Assembly: GCA_027924585.1 (NCBI GenBank)
Contig: BSBM01000125.1
Coordinates: 2,175,001-2,239,000 of the forward strand
DNA length: 64,000 nt
Origin: Larix kaempferi
Lineage: Eukaryota; Streptophyta; Pinopsida; Pinales; Pinaceae
Direction of reading: 5' to 3'
Every line of letters starts with the position of its first letter. Position 1 is the stretch's first letter. The notes under the pieces are model-generated. The model saw nothing but the letters and a program-made list of their open reading frames with translations, was not told the origin of the DNA and made no database searches. Positions 11,629 through 22,390 of the stretch are shown here, one piece after another. The translations under genes and the position numbers were made by a program.

Positions 11629-12264
11629 TGTTAGTTTTTCAGCATTTAATTCAATCTGATCTAGGATCTTAACTGAGAGAACAACATGTACAATCTATCA
11701 AACACAAGAGACAAGAGACACAAAGCATTTCACCGGGGAAAACCAAGAAGGTGAAAAACCACGCAACTTCCTCAGAGATAGAATGAGCACCAATACAAAG
11801 ATCACAAAGATAAAACCCCAAAACAAGAGATAGTCTCCTAGAAGTTGCTCCTCCTCCACTTGTGCGCACTCCTCCTCTCTCCCACTAATGCGAAGTAAGT
11901 GAATGAGTGAATATAATGAGAGACACACACTCTCTATTTATACAGTGACTTGACTTGCCTTTAATCCTAACTGGGCCGACTTCCTAAGGAAGCCTAATAA
12001 CCCATCCACATGTCACTAGGCCGACCCCACTAGGGTGGTCTAATAACACTTTAACCCACACTGGGCCGACCCCTCTAAGGTGGTCTAATAACCCATCAAA
12101 TATAAGTTGCGACACTTACAATAATACTTGCGACACTTGCAAATACAAATGACGACACTTCCAATCGGAGGAATAATACATCTCTGTTGGGGATACAATA
12201 AAGTACAAATGTAATACATACAATATACAAGTGAATATCTTCCGAAGTTACAAATACATCAACA
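11629..12264 (-). repeat. 5' LTR of nested copia
   Basis: A 636-bp LTR; on the minus strand it starts TGTTGATG and ends CTAACA. It carries a 21-bp internal duplication (TGCGACACTTA-type) absent from the other LTR. Its U3 repeats the word GTCGGCCCAGT upstream of the TATA box. Confidence 0.92.
11931..11944 (-). promoter_or_regulatory. TATA box in the nested copia 5' LTR
   Basis: On the minus strand this reads TGTATAAATAGAGA. It follows copies of GTCGGCCCAG, an order also found in the LTR at 37637-38285. It is the likely core promoter of the element. Confidence 0.6.
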
Positions 12265-12269
12265 TTTTA

Positions 12270-12779
12270 TGACCACTTCAGTCAGTTCCCTATTTTATAG
12301 GAACCTACTGAGTGTTCCAGTGTAGTTCACCTGAGTTATCCGACTCTTGTGGGGGGTTAGAGCTCCGGATGCCACTGATTATGGCCTCATGCACCCTTTT
12401 CTGACTAGCATGCATGACAGACTCACTATTGTTCCCTCCTTAGTCAGTTAACTGATTGTGACTTTAGTTAGTTGAGTTTAGGTTCAATTCAGTTGACTTT
12501 GAGTCTCCCGTAGCACTCTAGTGGTGATAATCCCTATGCTAGACCAACTGAGGTTCGAATTCTCCTGCATGATTCGAATTCTCTCCATTGTAACATCATT
12601 GTTTATTATACTGCTAATTGGAGCATGTGACATTATTCTGCTCCCATCTGAGTTCTGCTGCATTATTATTATTCTGCTAGTTTTTACTGCAGTTTTCACT
12701 CTTCTTCAAATTTTCTGCTCATTCTTTCTTTGTGAGGTATCCTCAACTCTTTAGATCTGCTATGACATAGAATTTCACA
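12270..12779 (+). repeat. 5' LTR of outer copia, second part
   Basis: This continues the outer 5' LTR after the nested insertion and its TTTTA duplicate (12265-12269). It aligns with 15340-15849 and ends in the same GAATTTCACA. The two pieces add to exactly 657 bp, equal to the intact 3' LTR. Confidence 0.9.
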
Positions 12780-12791
12780 TGGCATTAGAGA
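12780..12791 (+). promoter_or_regulatory. primer-binding site of outer copia (iMet tRNA type)
   Basis: TGGCATTAGAGA directly follows the 5' LTR. It is a mutated form of TGGTATCAGAGC, the usual plant copia site complementary to the 3' end of initiator tRNA-Met, where minus-strand DNA synthesis is primed. Confidence 0.75.
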
Positions 12792-13047
12792 AATTTGAGC
12801 GAATAGGTTGAGTAGATGCTTTCAGTAGTGCACCAAAATCCTCTGGATTTCCATAGCAAATCCTGGTGCCATTGCATTGAATTCATTGGAGAAATCCAAT
12901 GAGGTCTAGCCAGGTGTGAAGGATATGGATAAAAGTGCCTATTGTCCTAAAGAATTGCTCAGTAGTAGTATACCTCCATTATTGAGAGTTTTTTTGTAGT
13001 TTATTCAAGTTTTTTGAGTGCAACAACAGTTGCAGCAGTTACAACAG

Positions 13048-13128
13048 TTTTCTGCAGTTGCAATAGTTTTCTACAGTTGTAGCAGTTTTCTGCAGTTGCA
13101 ACAGTTTTTTCTGCAGTAGCAACAATTT
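13048..13128 (+). repeat. 19-bp tandem repeat in the outer copia leader
   Basis: About four imperfect copies of a 19-bp unit (TTTTCTGCAGTTGCAACAG) lie in the untranslated leader, roughly 30 bp before the gag start. The PstI-like CTGCAG core recurs in most copies. Confidence 0.7.
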
Positions 13129-13155
13129 CACCTTGTATTCTCTCTAGCAGTTGTA

Positions 13156-14110
13156 ATGGACAATTCGAACTCTCCTCTCTCTCCAAGGATCCTGACACCC
13201 TTCAATTATCTTGATTGGAGGGCTGATATGCAGATGGTATTGTGAAACAAATCACTGTACAGGGTGACAATGGGGAAGGATACCTAACGAACATCAGCTG
13301 TGGAGAAAACCAAGTATTTGAATAGATTGGATGAAGCATTTGGTTTCATGTGTATTTATATTTCCAGAGATATAATCTTCCACATCGAAGGATTGAAGAC
13401 TCCAAGAGAGTTATGGTTGAAGTTAGAGACCCTCTTTGGAAAACAAGATGAGCTAAGAGGCCATATTCTGGAAAATGAGTTGATTGCTCTACAACCGAGC
13501 AATTTTGACACCATTCAACAGTTCTTTTCAAAATTCAAATCTCTAGTTATGCAATGCAAGCAGTGTGGCATTGAGAAGAAGGATGAACAACTGGTGCTAT
13601 CCATTCTGAGCAAGCTAGGTCTTGAGTTCTCTATCTTTGTCTCTACCTTCCATTCTAGGTGAATGTCAATCCATGGTTGGAAGATTTCCTCAGATGTTTT
13701 CATTGAATCTCTCATCCAAGAACAAGATAAGTTGATACAGATGGACGTCTTGTAGGCCTCCAAATATCAAGCTCTTATGGCTGGAGAAGCAAAAAGTGCG
13801 AATGGGAAGGGGACGCAAAAAGGCAAGGATAAGAGGCAATCTGTACCCAAGCAAAATGCCAAGTCAAGTCCATCATAAGAAGCCTCTATCTCTAAGAAGG
13901 ACAAACATAATGGATTTGAGAAATACAAGTGTTCCTATTGCAAGAAAGGAAACCACCCAGAGAGATCTTGCCTAGAGAAGAAGATAGATCTGTTGACCAA
14001 GCTTCTTGAACAACACAACATTTCCCTCCCAAAAGGTGTAAGAGAGATTGATTCTGGAAGTGATTCTGATGGTCACGAGAGTTGCCATGCACTGAAGGTT
14101 GGATTTTCAA
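13156..14110 (+). pseudogene. gag: copia gag (UBN2-type capsid plus CCHC nucleocapsid), broken
   Basis: This frame encodes the Gag structural protein that packages element RNA. The ATG at 13156 begins a typical gag N-terminus (NYLDWRADM). The central UBN2-type part has PRELWLKLETLFGKQ and FFSKFKSLVMQCK. The nucleocapsid knuckle at 13930-13971 keeps all four ligands (C-x2-C-x4-H-x4-C). Stops interrupt the frame near 13243 and 13288, at 13660-13662 and around 13753. The downstream protease is in another frame, so a frameshift lies near 14110-14125. The protein cannot be made whole. Confidence 0.8.
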
Positions 14111-14705
14111 AATCACAAGCCTCCTCATAGATTCGGGAGCCTCCAACCACATGGTTTCCTCCAGAGAATCATTTTCTTCTCTAGATCTCAAAGATGGTCC
14201 GATTATTCACATGGGAGACAACTCTCGGATCTCAGTTGAAGGGAAGGGAACAATACATATGGAGCATGGAAAGTTCAAGAATGTTCTATTTGTTCCTTCT
14301 TTGTCGACAAATTTGTTGTCTGTATATCAGATGACTCGCATAGGTTCACCGAAGAAAGTGGTCTTTGGTCCTGACACACTTGAGATTGCAGAGATCTCCA
14401 CTGGGAATATTATAGCGAAAGGGTTTGTAAACCATGCCTCCAAGGCATATGAATTCTCACATTTTTTCCCATACTCTCTGCCTACCCCATCAGAATCTGA
14501 TGAAGATCAGAGTGATACCTCTTCTAATGAAGATGAGGATCAAGATATTGATGTTGAGAATAAAGTTCAAAGAGATTCAGATTCAGATCGAGATCCAACA
14601 AATGCTCCCAATCCATGGCCAAGGCCAATATGGGCTCACATAGTCCTTGTAGCTGTTGCGAACACAGTTGGGGATCCATCTGACCATAGAACCATTGGAT
14701 CTTAG
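14082..14705 (+). pseudogene. copia aspartic protease domain and acidic tail
   Basis: This frame contains the retropepsin active-site motif LIDSGASNHM (DSGA at 14130-14141), followed by copia-protease-like text (HMGDNSRISVEGKG, FVPSLSTNLLSV). After about residue 120 it runs into a Ser/Asp/Glu-rich tail instead of an integrase zinc finger. A retropepsin would cleave the Gag-Pol polyprotein. The frame is open for 207 codons, so the active site itself is preserved. No integrase, RT or RNase H follows before the polypurine tract at 15184. Confidence 0.75.
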
Positions 14706-15183
14706 TATCATGCAAAACATGCACTATGTCATGTAGATCCACTTCTCTCAAAGAGGTGATGGATGATGTTGGGGTTTGATCCACAATCTCTTGGAGAGAC
14801 TTGCAATGGAGGATCTACAACCAGGAAGCAATCTCGATTGTCTGACAAAAGGTACTCAAAGGTTCATGATTTGGACTACAATGAGCCATTCGATCCAGTA
14901 GCAAGAAGGGTTCCTTAAAGACTTTTTTTGGCAAATACAACTTCTACACAGTGGGAGGCACATCAGAGGAGTAGATCCAGATCTAGCACCTGCATTTCTA
15001 TCCTACAGAGAAGTGGCTTCTTTGAGTTCCCTACTACTGTTCTTTTTGAGGGGGCTATTTTTCCCATGAGGTTTTTTCCCATTTCCTTGGTTCATGGTCA
15101 GTTCTTTATTTTTTATCATTTATTTGATTCTATGGGTGAACTTCGGTCTTAGTAACCAGGGCCCATGATGCAAAGTATGGATT
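14706..15183 (+). other. decayed coding remnant between protease and polypurine tract
   Basis: This stretch holds short broken frames. One reads EPFDPVARRVP, similar in style to the integrase-RT linker of copia polyproteins, but no catalytic motif survives. It probably marks the scar of the deletion that removed the rest of pol. Confidence 0.35.
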
Positions 15184-15192
15184 AAGTGGGGG
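15184..15192 (+). promoter_or_regulatory. polypurine tract of outer copia
   Basis: AAGTGGGGG lies directly before the TG of the 3' LTR, the expected place and composition for the plus-strand primer. Confidence 0.7.
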
Positions 15193-15849
15193 TGTTAGGA
15201 TATTTCAATACTCCATCCTTGTCCTACCTAACACTATTTATTTTTCCTAGTTGTTGTTGATGTCAGTTTCCCCCTAGTGGTGTGCAGATGTCATCCAAGA
15301 TCCATCTACCACCTTCTGAGCCCTGCATGAATAATTTTATGACCACTTCATTCAGTTCCCTATTTTATAGGAACCTACTGAGTGTTCCAGTGCAGTCCAC
15401 CTGAGTTATCTAACTCTTGTGGGGGGTTAGAGCTCTGGATGCCACTGATTGTGGCCTCATGTGCTCTTTTATGACTGGCATGCATGAACGACTCACTATT
15501 GTGCCCTCCTTAGTCAGCTAACTGATTGTGACTTCAATTAGCTGAGTTTAGGTTCAGTTCAGTTGACTTTGAGTCTTTTGGAGCACTCTAGTGGTGATAA
15601 TCTCTATGCTAGACCAACTGAGGTTTGAATTCTCCTGCATGATTCAAATTCTCTCCATTGTAACATCATTGTTTATTATACTGATAATTGGAACACGTGA
15701 CATTATTCTGCTGCTATCTGCATTCTGTTGCATTATTATTCTTCTACTCTTTTTTACTGCAGTTTTCACTATTCTTCAATTTTTTTGCTCATTCTTTCTT
15801 TCTGAGGTATCCTCAGCTCTTTAGATTTGCCGTGACATAGAATTTCACA
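15193..15849 (+). repeat. 3' LTR of outer copia
   Basis: A 657-bp LTR runs from TGTTAGG to TTTCACA and is followed by the ATGAG target duplication. It matches the interrupted 5' LTR with about 9% differences counted by eye. Confidence 0.92.
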
Positions 15850-15861
15850 ATGAGGACGACT

Positions 15862-17602
15862 TGTGACATCCTTCCTTAATGAAGGCCACATCGTCCTTGG
15901 ACGTTAACCCTTTTTCATGTCCGACTACCGACGCTTAGTAACTACTAAGGCAGTGATACTGTTGAGATCCACTATTTAGGATTTACCTGGTGGATGAATA
16001 GTGTACCACATGTTTACCTACCCCTGAGACTTAAGTGACGTCGGATCCTTTCACCACTTGAACCATCTTTAGGACTCAATTTTGTTAAGGTCTTAAGGTA
16101 AATTTCTTCACCTATCAACTTGATAAACTTGTAATCCGCCATAAAGGTAATCCTATATTGAACTAAGTCAATTCTCTATATAGAAACATCTTACTTTACT
16201 TAATGCAATTCAATATGTATTAACATGAATTGGTTCACTTTTTATTAGCATAATATATTAACACAATCCATTCTTAAGTACCAATATAGTCCAATTGTTA
16301 AACAACCCCTTTCCTTTCATAAATCTAATGTATTAGTACTGCCAAATCATGGTATACATACTCATAGTCATTTAAACTACAAGACCTAACACATTAGTAT
16401 TCTCCAATTACTTATAGACGTAATCCATTCACAACATAATGTCTTACACCCCATTTATTCAATCATAATCCATTATCCATTCACAACATAATACTTGCAC
16501 CATCTCTCCATTATTCAAACATCATACAATAATATAAATCAAACATTTATACAAGATCTTCCATAATCAATTCATTAATATATCAACAATTGTATTGACA
16601 TTAATCCTATAATCATACACATAATATTACCTTGATGTGCTCATCATTATTATGTCATAGTACATGCATAAAACCACAACGTATTAATTTACTTACTTTC
16701 TCAAAAAATAACTGAATATACTTAGTTACTAAATCATAGGGTAACATTGAACACATCCACTCATTCTCTTCTTCTTCTTTTCTTTTTAAAACCTGGGGCT
16801 AAATGTAAATCAATTCATACACACAATATGCCCGCGTCATTGCGTTGGCTTTCGTACCCATAACCAATTAAACGTATCATATATCAATTGTTTATATGGT
16901 GACACCATACATTTGTACCAATCAATTAAACCTTACCAAATGTCAATTGTTGACGATTACGTACTACATACCTAAAAATACCAGCATATATGCAATCTAA
17001 GTTATTTCCGAGAATTAATACCTTCTTTGGGATTTATTCTGCTATGTTCATTCGTCCATATAATGAACTTAATGTCCTTCCCATACCTGAACTCTTTATT
17101 AACAACGTAAGGCTTTCACACACACATCTTATATTTAAAAACCATCGTGCCCTAAATTTATCATACACAATACTTGCTTATATTCTAATCAAATATCTTT
17201 CCTTAACCTAGCAGGTGGTTTGACCTGTTCCTTAAGCATAACCAGTCTATCCTGATCTCTATTGACATTCAGGCCCACTTGATTCTTAAGAATCGCACTG
17301 GATGCAATTGACCAGATAACAATTACGTGGCAGGTGGAGAGCATGCTTACGAGCCTTACTCTCCCTCCAATGAAACAATTCCACGATCGAAGTTGAGGGT
17401 TCGTATTGGCAAACTCACCTCGCTCAGGTGCCCGTCAGTTCCCAAGGGGTCCACGCGTGTGAGGGAATTTAATCCATACTTCGCACGTCCCTGTATTGGT
17501 TGGGATGGCAGGATTGGCAGCCACTACGTGCCATAGTGTTGCCTGTGCTTGGTGTGTGGATAAATACAGAGAGTTGTCAAGTATGGAAACATTGGTGTGA
17601 CA
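15862..17602 (-). repeat. probable Ty3/gypsy LTR, about 1.74 kb
   Basis: The segment starts TGTGACATCC and ends GGTGTGACA, giving TG...CA ends and inverted TGTGACA/TGTCACA termini. On the minus strand it is preceded by TAGAACGGGGGAA (17603-17615), a good polypurine tract, so it is best read as the 3' LTR of a minus-strand element. Plant chromoviruses of the Tekay/Del kind often have LTRs this long. No second copy and no 5-bp duplication were found, since the LINE at 17809 follows shortly and the internal region is missing. Confidence 0.45.
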
Positions 17603-17615
17603 TTCCCCCGTTCTA
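17603..17615 (-). promoter_or_regulatory. polypurine tract beside the probable gypsy LTR
   Basis: On the minus strand TAGAACGGGGGAA ends exactly at TGTCACACC, the proposed LTR start. Confidence 0.45.
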
Positions 17616-17819
17616 CAGTGGTAAAGGACAGTTCAATGGTTCATATGGGTCCAATACAACTGCTCAGTCTCCTGAAGCCATTACAAATCAAATATTTACA
17701 CTCTGAGCCAGCTTACTACGTAGTTCTGAGGTTGAATTATTCACAGGATTCCTTAACTTTTACGCCCAGGTAGAGTCCACGGGTCCAATCTATAATGTAG
17801 ATCTCTCCTTTTTTTTTTA

Positions 17820-20800
17820 TCTGGAACATAAACTCAATACGTTGCCTATCATCTACCCGTTCCCAACGATTAACAACAGTTCTACTGCAATGTCAGTGCC
17901 CTTGATAAATGCGAATGGTGCAGGTTAGGAGTAAGGATAATGGCGATGTAACTCTTCCTAGAGACATCAGTAGTTCCAAACCTAGTCTGCCCAAAGATCC
18001 TTAACCGGTATTTTGTTTTGGTTGATACATTCTTGGATGAGCTGGGGCGCCTCTACGTTTCCTTCAAGAGGAGGTAATTGTTGCCATGAATCTTCCCATG
18101 CCTTAGCTCTCTGCCCATTTCTAACTTCCCAAAAACTGTTAGCCTGGATAAGTCTTCTCCTTTGGTATGCAGTTTTCCATATGTGCGACCCAGGTATTTC
18201 CTCAAAGAAGCATTTTTTTTATGCCAGAGCTTTTCCCATGGTTCCTCATTGTGGGTGACCCATCTCCACCATATCTTAGCCCCACTCACATAATTGACTT
18301 TTTTTGGATCTTGGAGGTTGAGACCACCTTGTTCCTTAGGAGAGCATATAGTTTCCCATTTCACCAGGGCCCATTTCCGGTATTCATATGACCCAGTCCA
18401 TAGGAAGTTTCGTTGAATGTTCTTGATTTCCTTCAGGATTTCTTTCGGGGCTGCTAGGGCAGAGAACATGTAAACATGCATAGCTTGCAGAACAACTTTT
18501 AACAAGATCAGTCTGCTTGCAAAATTTAGAGGCCTAACAGTCCAATTTGAAAGTTTTTTCCTCATTTTGTTCATCAATTCAAACCATGAACCCTTACTCA
18601 CCTTTGAATCTGTTAGGAGGGCGTCGAGGTATTTGGATGGAAGGGAGCTCTCTTGGAAACCTAGGATTCGAAAAATGTTGCGTGTAGTGATCCTAGGGGT
18701 ATTAAAGAAGAAGACCTGGGATTTTTGTTCGTTAACTTCTAGACCCGAAGCTTTACCAAAGTTAGTTAAACATAGTTTGATCTTCTTGGCCTCTTGGACT
18801 GAAGGATGCCCCATCAACATAGTATCATCAACGAACTGTTGGTGTGTTTGGTGATCCAATCTCGAATGAATGAGAAGCCCCTGCATTTCTTGGTTACCTT
18901 GCATAGCCTTGATTGTTCTGCCCAGTCCTTCCGTCATTATTATGAATAAGAAGGGAGATAAAGGGTCTCCCTGTATAATAACTCTTGTTGGTTTCATTAG
19001 ACCCGTCAATACTCCATTAAGCAGAATGGAGAAGAAGGTTTTAGAGATGAAATTCATAATCCAATTGATCCAGTCTTCCACAAAGCCAAAGGACTTGAGC
19101 ATCGCCCTCATGAACTTCCAATTGAGTTTGTCGTAGACTTTAACTATGTCAAGTTTCAACATCATCCCCAGGATATTCTCTTTTTGAGGGAATGGAGAAA
19201 TTCATGAACAAGGATAATTTCGTCCATTATTTGCCTTCCTTCGACAAACCCTGATTGCTCAAGGGAGATTAGAGAAGGGAGGATGGGTTTGAGACAGTTG
19301 GCCGTTACCTTGGTAACGATTTTGTATATTACGTTGCAAAGGGATATGGGTTGAAATTTTCCCGGGTAGCCCGCCCCCTCACCCTTGGGGATAAGAGATA
19401 AAAAGGTGGCGTTGAAAGAAGGGAGAATTGTCTTGGAGAGTCTAGAATTTTCCACAATTTTCCAAACTTTTGTCTTGATGAGGTTCCAAAAATGATGAAA
19501 GAAGTTGGCAGTGAAGCCATCCGGTCCTGGTGCTTTCCCATCAACCATTTGGGTCACTACTTCTTCAACTTCAACCAGGGTCACTGGTTTCATTAAAAGA
19601 TCGTTTTGATCTTGCGACAATAGAGCAGGGATCTGTTGTGTTATTTGCTCAATATCCTCGTCTCTAACCTGGATATTTTCAGTCATGATATCTTGAAAGT
19701 AGTTTCCAAGTTCCTCCGCAATCTCCTCCCCGATTTCCAATATTTCTCCATTGATATTTTTTATTGTAAGATTCTATTTTGCAATCGCTTTTGGATGACC
19801 AATCTGTGGAAGAATTTAGTGTTTCTTTCCCCATCTTTTAGCCAATTAACTTTATCTTTTTGGTGCCACAAAATTCCTCTTGTCGTTCCCTCTCCTGCAG
19901 CCTGTTACACCCTCTTGCTTCTTCATCCTGAAGCTCGGTTGTGTATCTTGCATTCATGCCATGTTTCTGTATTTCTTCCAACCTGGATTCTAGGAGTTTT
20001 TTATCTGCGAAGATATTCCCAAACCCCTCCTTGTTCCATTTCTTTATTTTTTCTTTAAGTCCTTTCAGTTTTTGTTGGAACTTATACATGCTTTTCCCCT
20101 CCCCTTTGCTTAGATCAGCCCACCACTGCTCAACTTTTTCTTTGAACTCTGGATGGTCTAACAAAAATTGTTCAAATCAAAACGGATTTTTGAATTATGA
20201 CCCTAACTTGATCCACCACAATTCCACTGGCCAATGGTCCGAGCCAGCAGCCGGTAGAATAGATGCTAATATTTCACTTCCAGATTCCATAATTGATTCA
20301 GAAACAAGAAAGTGGTCCAAGAGAGAGGCAATGTGGCAATCTCCCCTTCGTTTTTTGTTCCACGTAAATCTGCCTTTCCCCGGGATAACATCCACCAGTC
20401 TCTGGTCTTCAATGGTATCTCTGAAGCGACCACATTCTTCCTCCAGTCTACGTCTTCCACCTTTCTTTTCCTCTAAAGAGGTAATGAGATTGAAATCTCC
20501 TCCCATGATCCAATGTTGCCCCTCTGTCCATTCTAGCATTCGCCGAAGGGAATCAATGAAAGCCAGTTTTTCACGAGGTGTGTGAGGGCCGTTAACATTG
20601 GTTAATAATCCGGTGACCGGAAAACCAATTACTCCAAATTTTGCTGAGGGGAACTAGTGATTCCCATAGAAACCAGACAAACATACTTTGTTGGGATCCC
20701 ATAGAATTCCCAGGAATCTTTCCATTCCTATAGAATCCATACCCATTCCTTCACTTCCTTTCTAGATCTTCTTACATGTTTCCTATAGCTGGTTCACCAA

Positions 20801-20917
20801 ACACTTTGTTTCTTGGAGGAAAACAATGGTCAGAGTTGTCTTTTGAATCTTCTTTCTTAAGATCTTTGCTTTTTGAGGGATATTAAGACCTCTTATATTC
20901 TAGGATACAATCTTCAT
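17820..20917 (-). pseudogene. LINE ORF2: endonuclease and reverse transcriptase, broken
   Basis: The start at 20917 (MKIVS, stop, NIRGLN) fits the first endonuclease motif, with the tryptophan codon now TAG. QETK, GGDFN (20503-20489) and SDHWP (20242-20228) complete an exonuclease-endonuclease-phosphatase fold that would nick target DNA. The RT part has KAPGPDGF, PISLCNVIYKI, QSGFVEGRQI, QGDPLSPFLF and FVDD at 18835-18824, where most L1 elements have FADD or YADD. A zf-RVT-like end (WWRWVTHNEEPWEKLW) follows. The frame shifts near 19830 and 19165 and again near 18090, after which coding text continues to about 17820. Confidence 0.85.
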
Positions 20918-20999
20918 TGAAAAACATAAATATTTATAAACCTAGTGCAACCCTAATGGTAGGGTACTGACATGATTCAATTAGCTTTAAACCCGCTGC

Positions 21000-22330
21000 C
21001 ACAATACGTTGCCTGTTGGATTTCTTTCCCGGCTTCCTGATTATCTCTTCATGTTTTCTTTTGTAGTCTTTATGGGAACCTGGGTTGATTCCAAGGCGGT
21101 TGGTTTCCCTTGCTTTGATGGTAGCCTCCTTTAGTAGAACTACTTGCTCCTGGGGGACGTATCCTTTTTATGCATCTTCGCAGGCTTGTTCGATGCCATC
21201 TAGATCGATATCCCCAATATCCACATCTTCATTTTATTCTCCTGTGTCCCTTTCTAGGTCTGTGTTGGGGTTTTCTACCACCACCGAAGTTGTTGCCTTT
21301 GCATTTCCATCCTTCTCTTCCTGTTTGTTCAGTTCCTGTTGGTTCTCCTTGGGTGATGTAGTGATGTTTTCCTCCGATTGATCTCCTATTGCTTCAAATT
21401 GATTGGAGGTTAAATCTTCTTGGGGACTTCCATATTTTCTTGTTTTCTCCCTCCTCTTTTACGCATAGGAACTCTAGTGAACCCTTGATCCATCTTTTCC
21501 TCATCCTTATTAGGAGGGGGTTTTGGAGTGCTCATAGGGCATTCTCTGAACAAATGTTCATATTCGTGGCATCTGTGACATCTGAATGAGATTTGCTCAT
21601 AATCTAGGGTCTGCACCCAATCTTCGTCTTCCCATGACATTTTGATGGATTTTGGTAGTTCTTTGGATAGATCCATATAAACACATATCCTCACATAGGC
21701 CGTGTATCGTTGTGCCTTGGTTTGTTATGATATTTTGATGAAGGATATCAAATTGTTCTCGATATCTTCCAAAATTTCTGAGTCCTAGTACTCGTTTGGG
21801 AGAGAGTATAGACGAATCCATACCGAAGCAAATCTCATATCTTCTTTATTTGGATAGAACTTCTCCTTCCATGGTCTTAAGAACATGCCTGCAAAGTAGA
21901 ATAAATAAGGGCCTCCATCCAACACTCTGTTTCTGTCTTCCATGCTTAGGAAAGAGATGGTAAAAAAAACCTTTGGAACCCAGTTGTAGATCATAGTGAC
22001 CCCGTGGTTTCCAGGTAGAGTTTATCCACCAAACTAGGGCTTTTTCTGAAGGTAGCATTCCCACAAACTTTCCTATAAGTGCATGATCTTGCATGTATTG
22101 AATCCGATCCCTCAGCTTGCTTGATTTGATATGCATTGAGGGTATTAGGGCCGATTTGGGAATGCATTGGCCAAGCTTCCTTCTGATTGGAGTGCCTGCC
22201 ATTTTTGGGGCTTCAGAACTCGTTCCCTCTCCTCCCATTATCTCTAGCGGGATCGGGATGCCCCCGATATGGAGCCCCCCATAAGGATCAACAAGGGGGC
22301 TTGAAATCCTCCCCCCAAACTTGCAGCCAT
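21000..22330 (-). pseudogene. LINE ORF1 (DUF4283-like region plus CCHC zinc knuckle), broken
   Basis: ORF1 of plant L1 elements encodes an RNA-binding chaperone for the element RNA. The probable ATG at 22330 opens MAASLGGGFQ. Successive frames then carry DUF4283-like text (ALIGKFVGMLPSEKALVWW, DRNRVLDGGPYLF, SVWIRLYSLP) and a complete C-x2-C-x4-H-x4-C knuckle at 21580-21539 (CHRCHEYEHLFREC). The C-terminal part to about 21000 is charged and low in complexity. At least three frameshifts separate these blocks, so no full protein can be made. Confidence 0.75.
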
Positions 22331-22390
22331 GGTCGTCGTCAGTCCTTCTGCCTTCAAAAATCGCGAGCCTCTGGACTCTTGTATCTCTTT

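Larger units (their letters stand above)
6139..12269 (-). mobile_element. nested Ty1/copia element inserted in the outer 5' LTR
   Basis: The element spans 6144-12264 (6,121 bp) and is flanked by TTTTA (6139-6143 and 12265-12269). LTRs of 615 and 636 bp differ at about 29 positions by eye (about 4.7%) plus one 21-bp duplication. Primer-binding site, gag, RT and polypurine tract all read on the minus strand. Protease, integrase and RNase H are missing. A non-coding spacer of about 1.6 kb lies between gag and RT, and tandem repeats lie between RT and the 3' LTR. Lower LTR divergence than its host element agrees with the nesting order. Confidence 0.93.
5992..15854 (+). mobile_element. non-autonomous Ty1/copia element, gag and protease only, with nested insertion
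   Basis: An LTR retrotransposon on the plus strand spans 5997-15849 and is flanked by the 5-bp target duplication ATGAG (5992-5996 and 15850-15854). Its two LTRs are each 657 bp once the nested 6144-12264 element and one TTTTA copy are removed. Order: 5' LTR, iMet-type primer-binding site, gag with a CCHC knuckle, aspartic protease, polypurine tract, 3' LTR. Integrase, reverse transcriptase and RNase H are absent from the 2.4-kb interior. This resembles the published terminal-repeat retrotransposons with a GAG domain (TR-GAG). By eye about 59 of 657 LTR positions differ (about 9%), so it is older than the element nested in it. Confidence 0.9.
17809..22390 (-). mobile_element. L1-type LINE, decayed, nearly full length
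   Basis: A non-LTR retrotransposon on the minus strand. ORF1 with a CCHC knuckle (22330 to about 21000) is followed by ORF2 with an AP-type endonuclease and reverse transcriptase (20917 to about 17820). A 10-nt A run on the minus strand (17809-17818) ends the unit and is probably the poly(A) tail. The right limit is set by the start of recognisable ORF1 text. No convincing target duplication was found. Confidence 0.85.
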
